The position numbers and the translations under genes are program-made. Below the pieces are notes generated by a model. It saw nothing but the letters and a program-made list of their open reading frames with translations. It ran no database searches and was not told the DNA's origin. From assembly GCF_023101765.2 (NCBI RefSeq), contig NC_064239.1, positions 13,102,315 through 13,166,314 on the forward strand: DNA of 64,000 nt, in the 5' to 3' direction. This document shows, one piece after another, positions 1 to 15,200 of this stretch; positions within the stretch are counted from its first letter, which is position 1; each line of letters starts with the position of its first letter. This stretch comes from Spodoptera frugiperda (lineage: Eukaryota; Arthropoda; Insecta; Lepidoptera; Noctuidae).

Positions 1-79
1 ACAAGTTGCTACTAAGTTTCAAACTTCTATTGTAGATTTGAATGACAATTACAATAATAGATTATTATTTATATTGCAG

Positions 80-263
80 CGGTTGGCGATGTTGTAGGAG
101 GAGTTGGCAATGGTAAGTACATTCACTGTTTATTACAATACTGGGACCAGCTAGTTGCACCTAACAAGTTGCTACTAAGTTTCTAACTTCTATTGTAGAT
201 TTGAATGACAATTACAATAATAGATTATTATTTATATTGCAGCGGTTGGCGATATGGGCACAG
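80..263 (+). CDS. Microexon block I (2 exons)
   Basis: An A exon (80-112, AVGDVVGGVGN) and a 21-nt B exon (243-263, AVGDMGT) are separated by a 130-nt intron. Position 1 is already inside the same kind of intron, so further exons are expected upstream. Confidence 0.7.
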
Positions 264-3200
264 GTAAGTACATTAACTGTTTATTACAATACTGGGACCA
301 GCTAGTTGCACCTTGTAAATAGTATATATGATTATGTGATACTACGCTGTGATGTGATGTACTACACTCAATAGTCACAACTGGGCAAAGGCCTCTTCTC
401 ACTCGGAGAAGGCATGAGCATGACACACTTCTCTCTTTAAAACGGATTGGTGATAATGGATTTCAAATACGTATAATCCTCAGATTTTTTTCACCCTATG
501 TGAGTGGTGTCTAAAAATAATAAGAATTAGAGGAAATCAAAATACATTTCTATAAATCTATTTTTGACGAAATCTAATCATATTAGATATATATATTGTA
601 AAGTAGGTATGTATCTAGTAAAGATATATATATACATATAGCGTCAGCGATGACGTAGTCAAAATGTGAATCCAAGATGGCCACTGTACGATTTTAATCT
701 ATAATATAAAAATAAGTCGGGTTTTCCTTCCTGACGCTATAACTCCAAATCGCACGAACCGATTTCCACGGTTTTGCATTTGTTGGAAAGGTCTCGGGCT
801 CCGTAAAGTTTATAATAAATAAAATTTCGGAAAACAGGGAAAATCCTTGGTGGCGAAACGAAGTTCGCTGGGTTTGCTAGTTAGTTATAAAATAATATTA
901 TAAAAAAATATATATATGTACTTTACGTCATCGCTGACCACCCACGAATACCTCTAAGACAACACCCATGACTAAACATTGAAAATTTTATACCGCGGCT
1001 ATCTAGGTTTATACATTTTGACAGAACCATTGATTTTATTACTGTTATGGTAAATCTGATTAATTGAAAATTATTAATAATTTTACAAAATTATTATTAA
1101 TAACCACACGTTTTGGTAAATGTGAATAGTCGAACGAAATGTATTACTTTTAGTAGTAATTACTAATAATTCACTACACATATTGGTGAAAGTAATAAGA
1201 TAAATATAAATCCAATGTTTTTTGACCAGCAGGTATTTATTTATAATATTAAACACAGTCTTACGATTATATTAATTACAAAGCACACAAACAAAGTTCC
1301 TTGTACTTGCTTTAAAACGAAAGGACAAAAAATTCACACATTCTGAAGTAGAATATTAAATAATGCCCTTCTAAGGCACATTTATCTGGGCTCGACATCC
1401 AACATTAAAACTGGCGGATTTGACTTTACTCCTCCGATATAGACGTAAAAGTACATAGACGATCCCCGGCGATGCCTACCACGCCACGCGTGTACTGCGA
1501 GCGGTTCAAGCAAATTTCATCTTTTCAATAGTCGGCCCTGTATTTACCGCGTAAAGTCCACTGCGGGTAACCTAACACTCCACAAACTTACATTTGCGTT
1601 TGGTACAGTAAGCGTGTCTAGGGATCGCGTCGCACATTTCTAATAATTTCCTGATTATTATGATTTACTGACATCATTAAAATTAATATCCAACTATTGT
1701 ACGCCCAATGGGCAAGACGCAGCTAAACTCAAAAAAAAATTATGATACCAACTGTATTATGTACAGCCTACCTGTGATCTACAATGAATAAATAAATAAT
1801 GAATAAATAATTGAATTCAACGAAAACCGACGGGAAACAACACTTACTACAACACTAGGTCACCGGAGGCCCAATTCCCCCCTTCTCAATCCCCGATTCC
1901 CCAACAACTCTTAAATTTCTAACCCCCAAAAGGCCGGTAACGCACTTATAACGCATCTGGTGTTTCAAGTGTTCATGGGCGGCGATTGCTTACCGTATGT
2001 CATAAAAAAAGATTATATTAAATTATCGGTTGGAAAAATAACAAGTTGCTACCAAGTTTCTAACTTCTATTGTAGATTTGAATGACAATTACAATAATAG
2101 ATTATTATTTATATTGCAGCGGTTGGCGGTGTTGCAGGAGGAGTTGGCAATGGTAAGTACATTCATTGTTTATTACAATACTGGGACCAGCTAGTTGCAC
2201 CTAACAAGTTGCTACCAAGTTTCTAACTTCTATTGTAGATTTGAATGACAATTACAATAATAGATTATTATTTATATTGCAGCGGTTGGCGATGTTGTAG
2301 AAGGAGTTGGCAATGGTAAGTATATTCATTGTTTATTACAATACTGGGACTAGCTAGTTGCACTTTGTAAATAGTAAATGAGATGTGATTTTTTTACCCG
2401 ATTTTATTCATACATTGCATAATATGTTCACTAATGTATGGATTGTATTTGATTAAGCGTGAATGTATATTTTTCAGGTGGAATCTTTTTTTTACTACGT
2501 ATTTTTTTAATATATTATATGTATAAACTTTTATTTGATGTACACACTATAATAGATATGACATTAACTTAAATACATAGACTAGATGAAAAAAACTAAG
2601 ACTAAAATATTATTATTTACGTTACTACGACTATGTATTATTTTATAAAAATTATAATTAAACTCTCTCATTCTTAGGCAGCGGGGACTTTGCGAAAATA
2701 TTTCAGATTTGAATGACAATTACAATAATAGATTATTACTTATATTGCAGTGACTGGTAATGCTGTAGCAGGAGCTGGCCAGAGTAAGTACATTAACTGT
2801 TTATTACAATACTGGGACCAGCTAGTTGCACTTTGTAGATAGTATATAATGATGATGTCTATATTGCGATTGCAATATACGCAATTAACTCTTCTACAGT
2901 ATTATTGTAATATTATAAAGATTGTATTAAATAATCGGTTGGAAAAATAACAAATTGCTACTATCTTTCAAACCTCTACTGTATATTTGAATGACAATTA
3001 CAATAATAGATTATTATTTATATTGCAGTGGTTGGCGATGTGGGCCAGGGTAAGAACATTAACTGTTTATTACAATACTGGGACTAGCTAGTCGCACCTT
3101 GTAAATAGTTTATGAGATGTGATTTTTTTACCCGATTTTATTCAATTTATTCATACATAATTAAAAAATATCATATGGAAACTATTTTGGACTATGTATT

Positions 3201-6200
3201 ATTTAATTTTTATGTAATTTTCCAATATAATTCTGTTTATTTCTTAAATAAAATAACATACTACGTTATTAGCAAGTCACAGCTGGGCAAAAGCGTCTTC
3301 ACACTCTGAGTATCGATCACCGTGCTTATAAAACCATTGAGCGAATGAAGTTACCGGGAGTCTGGCAGAGACTGGTACGCAGTTGTAACTTCTCTCGCGT
3401 TGCGGGGGTCCATTGGCGACGGTGATTGGTTTTACAGTCTGACTGGATATTCGATTGTTCGTTTGCCCGTATATCCCGTTAAAAAGCGAGTTGATGATAA
3501 TAGAATTCCAATTCGTATGATATTCAGATTAATAAGACCTAGCTGTACCCGCAATTTCGTACACATATAAAAGGAAAAATAAAAATACCTTGCGTTTGGT
3601 ACAGTAAGCATGTCTAGGGATCGCGTCGCACATTTAAGTTTGTTTTTTAGTGAATACACTTTTTCGTTATAAAATATATCCAGTGTTGTGTCCAGGATAT
3701 TAAATCTCCTCTTGTAGATTTGAATGACAATTACAATAATAAATTATTATTTATATTGCAGCGACTGGTAATCTTGTCGGAGGAGTTGGCAATGGTAAGT
3801 ACATTCAATGTTTATTACAATACTGAGACCAGCTAGTTGCACCTAACAAGTTGCTACTAAGTTTCAAACTTCTATTGTAGATTTGAATGACAATTACAAT
3901 AATAGATTATTATTTATATTGCAGCGGTTGGCGATGTTGTCGAAGGAGTTGGCAATGGTAAGTACATTCACTGTTTATTACAATACTGGGACCAGTTGGT
4001 TGCACCTAACAAGTTGCTACTAAGTTTCAAACTTCAATTGTAGATTTGAATGACAATTACAATAATTGATTATTATTTATATTACAGCGGTTGGCGATGT
4101 GGGCACGGGTAAGTACATTATCTGTTTATTACAATACTGGGACCAGCTAGTTGCACCTTGTAAATAGAATATATTATGATTATGTGATACTACGCTGTGA
4201 TGTGATGTACTTTACTCTACAGTCACAACTGGGCAGAGGCCTCTTCTCACTCGGAGAAGGTATGAGCATGAAACACTTCTCTCTTAAAAAGACGGATTGG
4301 TGAAAATGGATTTCAAATACGTATAATCCTCAGATTTTTTTTCACCCTATGTGAGTGGTGTCTAAATATAATGAGAACTAAAAAAAATAAAAAATCATTT
4401 CTCAATAAATCTATTTATGACGAAATCTAATACTAGATATATATCTTGTAAAGTAGGTTTATATCTAATAAAGATATATAATAATAATAAGTCCGCAAGG
4501 CAGCTTGTGGCGAGCTGTTAGGCAGTGGCGACTCCACGGACCTGACTCCCGGGAGAGGCCCTATTTATTAACTCTGGTTAGTACCTGTGACTAACCGGAG
4601 AGGCCTCTCCTGCCTCATTCTTGCCTTAATCGGCTGATTTGAATGGAGATTCGCAAGAGTGGAGTTGCTTTTAGCTCCACTTGGGGGAAGGATGTATCCC
4701 AGTAAGATGCTGGTAGGAGTCTTGACCGTACTTCCGGGATTGCTCTGATAGCCGTAGGATGTCTCTCCTTCCTCAAACAGCTCAACGTATGTTAGCCCCT
4801 TGTCACTACATGCTAGCGGCCGTTTTCGGGGACCCAATAATTGAGTTTGCGAGTCACCCCCTGCCTGTTTATCCGTATGTATCAATATTGGTCAGGGGCA
4901 GGGGCCATAGTACCCCATAGTTTACCGGTTAACTATTCCACAGCCACCCACACCCATATCCCTATCATTTCTTTTTACCATATCTCACAATAGTCCTGCA
5001 TCAACCGGGGATTGTCCTTTGGTGTACTTGCATAGTGCCTACAGGGATAATCGCAACGACATCGATTGAATGTATTATGTAAAAAACAACTCCACTCGAT
5101 GCAATTCCCGTATTAATATTCTCATTTGGTATAGTAAAATGGACACGAAAAGATATTCGCAGTTTAGAAATCAAAATTCGGACCACACTAACAAAGCATA
5201 ATTATCTACACCCGAAGTCAGCCATTGAGAGAATTTCGATAAATCGAGAAAAGGGAGGAAGAGGTCTCATAGATTTAAACGTGATATGACAAGGTCAAAT
5301 CCAAAACCTTCAAAATTTCTTCTTCGGCAAAATCAACACTAGCAACATTCACTCAGCGATAGTTGAACTCGACAAAAACAGTACCCCCACTTAATTTATC
5401 TAACAATAACATTAGCTTCGAAACCCCGCAAACCCATACCACTGAGAAGATTAATAGATGGCGCTCCAAGGACTACACGGAAGACACCTGCATGACTTGG
5501 AGCAACCCCACATAGATATAAATGCCTTGAATAAATGGCTAAAATTAAATTTACTTTTCCCCAAGACTGAAGGTTTTATGATAGCCATCCAAGACCAAGT
5601 CATTAATACACGGAATCACAAAAAATATATACTTAAAGATACCACTATTCAGAACGACAAATGCAGGAAGTGTCACCGCGCAGCTGAAACAATTCAACAT
5701 ATCACCAGTGCATGCCATAACCTAGCTCAAACTGACTACACCCATAGACACAATCAAGTTGCCCGTATTATTCATCAAAAGTTAGCCATAAAATGCAATC
5801 TGTTACCCCTTAAAGTCGAGCCATATTATCAATATAGGCCTAAACCGGAGAATCAGAGTAATACATTTACGAAAGGGGTGGTTTTTAGTAAGTAACAGTC
5901 TGACACTCCCTCTCGCCTCGCCAAAAAGGGCACATTTATCACAAAATTAACGATAAAAATCTTTTAAAAATCAAATCCACCATCAAACTTATGCAAGAAA
6001 GTCTTTCGTGGTACATAAAATTGTAACAAAAATAAAATTAAACAATTATTGTTTCATTAACATAATCAACACGAATCCTAAAAGCAGTCATCAACAATCA
6101 TAATTTGGTTTGCCTCTAAATCTTCTGTAGCACCTATAAATGCAACAAATTTAAATTTTCAAATGTATTATCATAGAATTCAACAAATATCAATACCAAT

Positions 6201-9200
6201 TTTCATCGTAATCAGACTGGTAATTTTGTGTGATGTGTATACATACAGATAGACAGAACATTTTTTATTCACGTTTTTGGGTTCGGTATCTACCTAATAA
6301 CACCCCTTTCTGTTATTCTTTTAATATTCTCAATGTACAGGATTAACTCTTCTACAGTATTATTATAATATGTCTATAGATAGATAAGTCTAAGTGTGTG
6401 AGAGCCATACTTCGGCACGAATGGGCCGGCTTGACCGGAGCGATACCACGGCTTCAACGAAAACCGACGGGAAACAACGCTCGCGTTGTGATTCCTTGTG
6501 TCAGTGAGGTTACACAGTAGGTCTTCTCAATCCCCGATTCCCCAACAACCCTTAAATTCCAACCCCCAAAAGGCCGGCAACGCACTTGTAACGCATCTGG
6601 TGTTTCAAAGTGTTCATGGGCGGCGATTGCTTACCGTATGTAATAAAAAAATATATATTAAATTGTCAGTTGGAAAAATAACAAGTTGCTACAAAGTTTC
6701 AAACTTCTATTATAGATTTGAATGACAATTACATTAATAGATTATTATTTATATTGCAGCGGTTGGCGGTGTTGTAGGAGGAGTTGGCAATGGTAAGTAC
6801 ATTCATTGTTTATTACAATACTGGGACCACCTAGTTGCACCTAACAAGTTGCTACTAAGTTTCTTCTTCTTCAGATTTGAATGACAATTACAATAATAGA
6901 TTATTATTTATATTGCAGCGGTTGGCGATGTTGTAGAAGGAGTTGGCAATGGTAAGTACATTCATTGTTTATTACAATACTGGGACCAGCTAGTTGTACT
7001 TTGTAAATAGTAAATGAGATGTGATTTTTTTACCCGATTTTATTCAAACATTGCATAATATGTTCACTAATGTATGGATTGTATTTGATTAAGCGTGAAT
7101 GCATATTTTTCAGGTGGAATCTTTTTTTTACTAAGTTTTTTTTATATATTATATGTATAACCTTTTATTTGATGTACACACTATAATAGACATACCATGA
7201 ACTTAAATACATAGACTAAATGAAAAAAACGAAGACTAAAATATTATTATTTAAGTTACTATGACTATGTATTATTTTATAAAAGTATAATTAAACTCTC
7301 TCATTCTTAGGCAGCGGGGACTTTACGACAGTATTTTAGATTTGAATGACAATTACGATAATAGATTATTACTTATATTGCAGTGACTGGTAATGCTGTA
7401 GCAGGAGCTGGCCAGAGTAAGTACATTAACTGTTTATTACAATACTGGGACCAGCTAGTTGCACTTTGTAGATGGTATATAATGATGATGTGTGTATTGC
7501 GATTGCAATGTATGGAATTAACTCTTCTACAGTATTATTGTAATATTATAAAGATTATATTAAACTAGCTTCCGCCCGCGACTCCGACCGCGCGGATTTT
7601 GGTCTTCGCGTGGAAGTTTTATTTCTCCGTTTTGAGTAACTCTGACAATGACATCTTATAAATATTTATTGGACCCAAATACGGCGAGGCCCATAATAAT
7701 TAAGGAGATCCCTCTATTGAGCTACTGCTGTTGAGCAGAATAAAACTGAAAAATAAAGATTTTTTTTCTACTTATTTTTCCAGGATAAAAAGTAACCTAT
7801 TTTATGCCCAGGATAATAAAATATATTTATACCAAGTTTCATCGAAATCAAACTGTTAGTTTTCATGTGATGCCTGAACATATATGTATAGACAGACAGA
7901 CAAAAAAAAATCACATATTTGGGCTTGGTATCGATCCAGTAATACCCCCTGCTATTTTTTTTTTTAATATTTTCCATGTACAGAATTAACCCTTCTACAG
8001 ATTTATTATAGGTATATATAGATAATCGGTTGGAAAAATAACAAATTGGTACTAACTTTCAAACTTCTACTGTATATTTGAATGACATTACAATAATAGA
8101 TTATTACTTATATTGCAGTGACTGGTAATGCTGTGGCAGGAGCTGGCCAGAGTAAGTACATTAACTGTTTATTACAATGCTGGGACCAGCTAGTTGCACT
8201 TTGTAGATAGTATATAATGATGATGTGTGTATTGCGATTGCAATGTACACACTTAACTCTTCTACAGTATTATTGTAATATTATAAAGATTATATTAAAT
8301 AAACGGTTCGAAAAATAACAAATTGCCACTAACTTTCAAACTTCTCTTGTATATTTGAATGACAATTACAATAATAGATTATTATTTATATTGCAGTAGT
8401 TGGCGATGTGGGCGAGGGTAAGAACATTAACTGTTTATTACAATACTGGGACCAGCTAGTTGCAACTTGTAAATAGTATATATGATTATGTGATACTACG
8501 CTGTAAATAGCACTTAACGCATAACGCACTTTGTAAATAGTTTATGAGGTGTGATTTTTTACCCGATTTTATTCAATTTATTCATATAAAATGATAGTAT
8601 GATGGCATTTAATTAAGCGGTACCTGTATATTTTTCATGTGGAAACTGTTTTGGACTATGTATTATTTAATTTTTATGTAATTTTCCTATATAATTCTGT
8701 TTGTTTCTCAAATAAAATAACATACTACGTTATTAGCAACTCACAGCTGGGTAAAAGCGTCTTCACACTCTGACTATCGATCACCGTGCTTATAAAACCA
8801 TTGAGCGAGTGAAGTTACCGGGAGTCTGGCAGAGACTGGTACGCAGTTGTAACTTCTCTCGTGTTGCGGGGGTCCATTGGCGACGGTGATCGGTTTTACA
8901 GTCTGGTTGGATATCCGATTGCTCGTTTGCCCGTATATCCCGTTAAAAAGCGAGTTGGTGATAATAGAATTCCAATACGTATGATATTCAGATTAATAAG
9001 AACTAGCTGTACCCGCAATTTCGTACACATATAAAAGGAAAAACAAAAATACCTTGCATTTGGTACAGTAAGCATGTCTAGGAATCGCGTCGCATATTTA
9101 AGTTTGTTTTTTAGTGAATATGTTACGGTAAATCTGATTAATTGAAAATTATTAATAATTTTGCTAAATTATTAATAATTACCACACGTTTTGGTAAATG

Positions 9201-12200
9201 TGAATAATCGATCGAAATTTATCACTTTTAGTAGTGATTATTAATAATTCACGACACATATTGGTGAAAGTAATAAAATAAATATAAACCCTATGTTTTT
9301 TGACCAGCATGTATTTATTTATAATATTAAACACCGTCTTACGATTATATTAATTAGAGATCACACAAACAAGGTTACTTGTACTTGCTTTAAACCGAAA
9401 GGACAACAAATTCACATATTCTGCGCGTAAGTGCGGGTCTGCGGACGGCGAGTAGGGATAGCTCGCCACCCGAACAGAACCAGGTGCGGCGCGTCGAGTT
9501 CTGCGCGCGCCTCAAAGAGCCATCAGACCACCACAGATGGGGCCCAGTAGGGCTGATGCCTGATCCGGAGCTGCGGACTACCTAGCGGGTTTACCGGGGC
9601 TCCGGTTCGAAAATCAGGAGTAAAAACGGGGTGGTTTTTAGTTAGTAAAAGTCTGACACTCCCTCTCGCCACGCCAAAAAGGGCACATTTATCGCAAAAT
9701 CAACAATAAAATTCTTTTAAAATCAAATTACCATGAAACTTATGCAAAAAAGTCTATCGTGGTACATAAAATTGTAACAAAAATAAAATTAAACAATTAT
9801 TGTTTCATTAACAAAATCAACACGAATCCTAAAAGCAATCATCAATAATCACATTTGGTTTGCCTGTAAATCTTCTGTAGCACCTATAAATGCAACAAAT
9901 TAAAAATTTTAAAGTATTATCATAGAATTTAACAAATATTTGTTGTGTAAGTACAATATAATTGCCTTTTAAATTGAAATAAAAATAACATCTTGGCCAC
10001 TTATTACATTTATCACTACTAGGGTAAAATTATTAATAATAAGCGACAAATGTGATTAATTTATCACTTTTACCTCGAGTTTCGGTAATTATTAATAATA
10101 GTAGATAATTATTAATAATTTTCAATTATTCACTCTTACCGTAACAAATACACCTTTTCGGTATAAAATGTATCCAGTATTGTGTCCAGGATATTAAAAT
10201 ATAATTATACCAATTTTCATCGTAATCAGACCGGTAGTTTTATGTGATGTGTAAACATACAGACAGACAGATCATTTTTTAATCACGTTTTTGGGTTCGG
10301 TATCTACCTAGTAACACCCCCATCTCTGCCCTGCGTGGGCTGAGCACCGCCGTGTCCTCAGGGATGTGGTTGGCGACGGCGCCCTCTCGCGTCCGGCACT
10401 GATACAAGCCATGGTGCGGAGCGAGGGGGACTGGGATGTCGTCTCCTCCTTCTGCGAAGCAGTCATGCTAGCTAAGGAGGAGGCGAGGCGCGTGAGGGAA
10501 CGAACTTCACGCCCCAGCCGTCGCGAGAGACATTCCGGGCGTCGGGGATCGCGCGACGATCTCCGGCCACCTCAAGTGCGGGTCTGCGGACGGCGAGTAG
10601 GGGTTGCTCGCCGCCCGACCAGATCCAGACCCGTGGTGCGGCGCGTCGTGTTCCGCGCGCGCCTCAAAGAGCCATCAGACCGCTACAGATGGGGCCCAGT
10701 AGGGCTGATGCCTGATCCGGAGCTGCGGACTACCTAGCGGGTTTACCGGGGCTCTGGTTCGAAAAGCAGGAGTAGGAACGGGGTGGTTTTTAGTCAGTTA
10801 GAGTTTGACACTCCCACTCGCCTCGCCCAAGACGAGAGAAGTCATTGGATGATTTTCTCCCTTCAAAAAAAAACCCCCCTTCTGTTTTTCTTTTAATATT
10901 CTCAATGTTATGTAAAGGATTAACTCTTCTACAGTATTACTATAATATGTATATAGATAGATAAGTCTAAGTGCGGGAGAGCCATACTTTGGCACGAATG
11001 GGCCGGTACGACCGGAGCGATACCACTTCAACGAAAACCGACGGGAAACAACAACGCTCGCGTTGCGTTTCCTTGTATGAGTGAGGTTACACAGTAGGTC
11101 TTCTCAATCCCCGATTCCCCAACAACCCTTAAATTCCAAACCCCCAAAAAGCCGACAATGTAATTGTAACGCCTCTGGTGTTTCAAGTGTTCATGGGCAG
11201 CGACAATTGCTTACCGACACATTCCATAAAAAAAGATTATATTAAATTATCAAATTGCTACTAAGTTTCAAACTTCTCTTGTAGATTTGAGAGACAATTA
11301 CAATAATAGATCATTATTTATATTGCAGTGACTGGCAATCTTGTCGGAAGAGTTGGCAATGGTAAGTACATTCAATGTTTATTACAATGCTGGGACCTGC
11401 TAGTTGCACCTAACAAGTTGCTACTAAGTTTCAAACTTCTATTGTAGATTTGAATGACGATTACAATAATAGATTATTATTATTTATATTGCAGCGGTTG
11501 GCGATGTTGTAGAAGAAGTTGGCTATGGTATGTACATTCATTGTTTATTACAATACTGGGACCAGCTAGTTGCACCTAACAAGTTGCTACAAAGTTTCAA
11601 ACTTCTATTGTAGATTTGAATGACAATTACATTAATAGATTATTATTTATATTGCAGCGGTTGGCGATGTGGGCGAGGGTAAGTACATTATCTGTTTATT
11701 ACAATACTGGGACCAGCTAGTTGCACCTTGTAAATAGAATATATTATGATTATGTGATACTACGCTGTGAAGTACATCACAATGTACTTGACTCTACAGT
11801 CACAACTGGGCAGAGGCCTCTTCTCACTCGGAGAAGGTATGAGCATGAAACATTTCTCTCTTAAAAAGACGGAGGAGTGGCTAGAGAGGCGTCCTCACCT
11901 ACTGCCTGACGCAAGTGCTTACCAGACATGGGAGTTTGGGTATGTTCCTGTTTCTGATTAGGCGGGAGGTAACGCCCGAGTGTCATCGCTCGTGTCATCA
12001 CACGAGGACCGCCCGGAGGACAAGGTGGAGCATATGGTGGCGGTGTGCCCTGCATGTTCTGAACACCGCCGTGTCCTCAGAGATGTGGTCGGTGACGATG
12101 ACCTCTCGCGCGTGGCATTGGTTCAGGCCATGGTACAAAGCGAGGGGAATTGGGATGCCGTCTCCTCCTTTTGCGAAGCAGTCATGCTAGCTGAGGAGGA

Positions 12201-15200
12201 GGCGGGGCGCGTGAGAAAACGAACCTCCTCACGCCCGTTGTTCAAACTTCTATTGTAGATTTGAATGAGAATTACAATAATAGATTATTATTTATATTGC
12301 AGCGGTTGGCGATATTGTAGGAGAAGTTGGCAATGGTAAGTACATTCACTGTTTATTACAATACTGGGACCAGCTAGTTGCACTTTGTAAATAGTAAATG
12401 AGATGTGTTTTTTTTTACCCAATTTTATTCAAACATTGCATAATATGTTCACTAATGTATGGATTGTATTTGATTAAGCGTGAATGTATATTTTTCAGGT
12501 GGAATCTTATTTTTTACTACGTATTTTTTTTATATATAATATATGTATAAACTTTCATTTGATGTACACACTATTATAGACATAACATGAACTTAAATAC
12601 ATAGACTAAAAGAAAAAAACGAAGACTAAAATATTATTATTTAAGTTACTATGACTATGTATTATTTTATAAAAGTATAATAAAACTCTCTCATTCTTAG
12701 GCAGCGGGGACTTTACGACAGTATTTTAGATTTGAATGACAATTACAATAATAGATTATTACTTATATTGCAGTGACTGGTAGTGCTGTAGCAGGAGCTG
12801 GCCAGAGTAAGTACATTAACTGTTTATTACAATACTGGGACCAGCTAGTTGCACTTTGTAGATAGTATACAGGGTGACTTTGAATTCGACGTATTCCTCT
12901 CGGGAGGTGATAATACAACTAATTTCCTACAAAGGTAGGATGTCTCGGTTCCCACATGTTATATTGACAGGGCGGTCCGACTACATGGCATGCACAATGA
13001 CCAGAACCTAACGCCGGATTTTTACATGAAGTCCCTTGTTTATACAGACGGAATTGGCTGTGTATCGAAATTCTTCTCCGAAACATATTTGAAGATAATA
13101 ACGAAATAAGACGCATATTCAGTCCAAGAGTGACCGTCATAGAGAGCAGGAAGCGTGTTCGGGCATGTATTCGTCGTAGGGAAGGTTACGTTAAACATTT
13201 TTTTGCAAATTAAGATGTTTTTGAAATTGCCCTTTTCTCTTTACACTCTACTTATCATCAATTAATTCATTTGTTTTTGAGAATTTTGGAAATAATTTTA
13301 TGTTTCTGGGTAGCTAATAAACTAAGGAAGTTTTTCTAATAGTTTGTGCGCTTAGTGTCATATATATATATTTTTTTTTTTTGAAAGAAATCCAGTTTTC
13401 TATCGACCAAATTAGTGACATAAAACAAAATTTGATAAGAAATTACTTGCTATTCTAAAACAAATGATATTTGTGCCATTATTAGTATTTATAAATGATA
13501 ACTGATGTATTGGCAACTGATTAAAACTAAAACTATTAAAATCCAACTAATATTTTTTTATTTATTGATGTTTTTATAATCAAATCGGGATTTTGTTACC
13601 AAAACCAAAAATGTTGAATATCTCAGAAACTAGCCACTTTCCGCCAAAGGATCTCAGGGCAAATTTTGTATGAAATTAGTTGTATTATCACCTCCCGAGA
13701 GAAATACGTCGAATTCAAAGTCAACCTGTATAATGATAATGTGTGTATTGCGATAGCAATGTACAGAATTAACTCTTCTACAGTATTATTGTAATATTAT
13801 AAAGATTATATTAAATAATCGGTTAAATATAAATTGCTACTAACTTTCAAACTTCTACTGTATATTTGAATGACAATTACAATAATAGAATATTACTTAT
13901 ATTGCAGTGACTGGTAATGCTGTGGCAGGAGCTGGCCAGAGTAAGTACATTAACTGTTTATTACAATACTGGGACCAGCTAGTTGCACTTTGTAGATAGT
14001 ATATAATGATGATGTGTGTATTGCGATTGCAATGTACGGAATTAACTCTTCTACAGTATTATTGTAATATTATAAAGATTATATTAAATAATCGTTTGGA
14101 AAAATAACAAATTGCTACTAACTTTCAAACTTCTACTGTATATTTGAATGACAATTACAATAATAGATTATTACTTATATTGCAGAGACTGGTAAAACTG
14201 TGGCAGGAGCTGGCCAGAGTAAGTACATTAACTGTTTATTATAGTACAGATATAAGCTTGAACGGTGTCAAATTAAAAAGAGTTCAGCAGTTTAAATATC
14301 TTGGGCATATTGTGGCCTCTGACCTGATGATTCGGATATTGATAGGGAGCGGAGGGCGTTGTCTGTGAGGGCAAATATGATCGCGCGGAGGTTTGTGCGT
14401 TGTTCAGCGGCCGTCAAAATAACACTCTTCAGAGCGTTTTGTACGTCCATGTACACTGCCAGCCTGTGGGTGTCGTATACCCAGAAGCAGTACAACGCTC
14501 TCCGTGTTCAGTATAATAATGCGTTCAGAGTGTTGTTGGGGCTGCCCCGGCACTGCAGCGCTTCGGGGATGTTCGCTGATGCGCGTGTCGACTGTTTTTA
14601 CACGACGATGCGCAAGAGGTGCGCATCTCTGGGGCGCAGGCTGCGGGACTCCTCCAGCACCATTCTGAGCGTATTCGTGAACAGGTTTGATTGTCGTTAC
14701 ATTAACCATTGTTATATGGTAAATGTAATGACAAACAAACAAATGACTCAGGGGCAGGCATAATTTATTATTATTTTGTATGTTGACATTTTATTTATTA
14801 TTTTTCTATTATTTATGATTTTAATTTTGACCTTATTATTAATTTTATTTATGATTTGACATGTAGTTTAATTTTTGACTTGTATTTTGTGTATGATTTG
14901 ATGCTGACATTAATTTTACATTTGTTTCATGACCGATATTCAAATGTTGTTTGTTTATTTTATTAGTGACATTTTGAACTTCTTGTCTTATTATTATATA
15001 GATATTTATTATGCCTGCTTAAATTATCTTCTATCATATTGTATTATGATCTTAAATTAAGTGCTGATAAATACACTTTAATTTATTTTTGACAAACACA
15101 TTATTTACAACTTAAAAATACCAAAAAAAGGAATAAAAACTAACTTAAAACTAAAATAAAGGCGTTAGGCGTGGTTAGGCATCGAAGTACTCGTCCGCAT

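Larger units (their letters stand above)
301..2040. repeat. Spacer between microexon blocks I and II: repeats only
   Basis: I see no exon here. In order it holds a short repeat also found near 4200 and 11800 (CACAACTGGGCAAAGGCCTC, 378-397), a Helitron-like element (698-880), half of the inverted-repeat element found whole at 9121-10146 (1043-1345), a stretch shared with the block spacers (about 1590-1645), and a family A repeat (about 1812-2005). Confidence 0.6.

Noticed and set aside
4568..4885. 105-codon minus-strand open frame
   Set aside because: No domain, no splice context, and it sits beside a dead LINE; treated as spacer of unknown origin.
5458..5895. 145-codon open frame as a host gene
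   Set aside because: The Cys/His cluster and flanking peptide are those of a LINE polyprotein end, and the upstream frame is broken.
10366..10737. 123-codon Arg-rich open frame as a host gene
   Set aside because: It matches the C-terminal end of R1-type LINE ORF2 and is followed by the family B tail.
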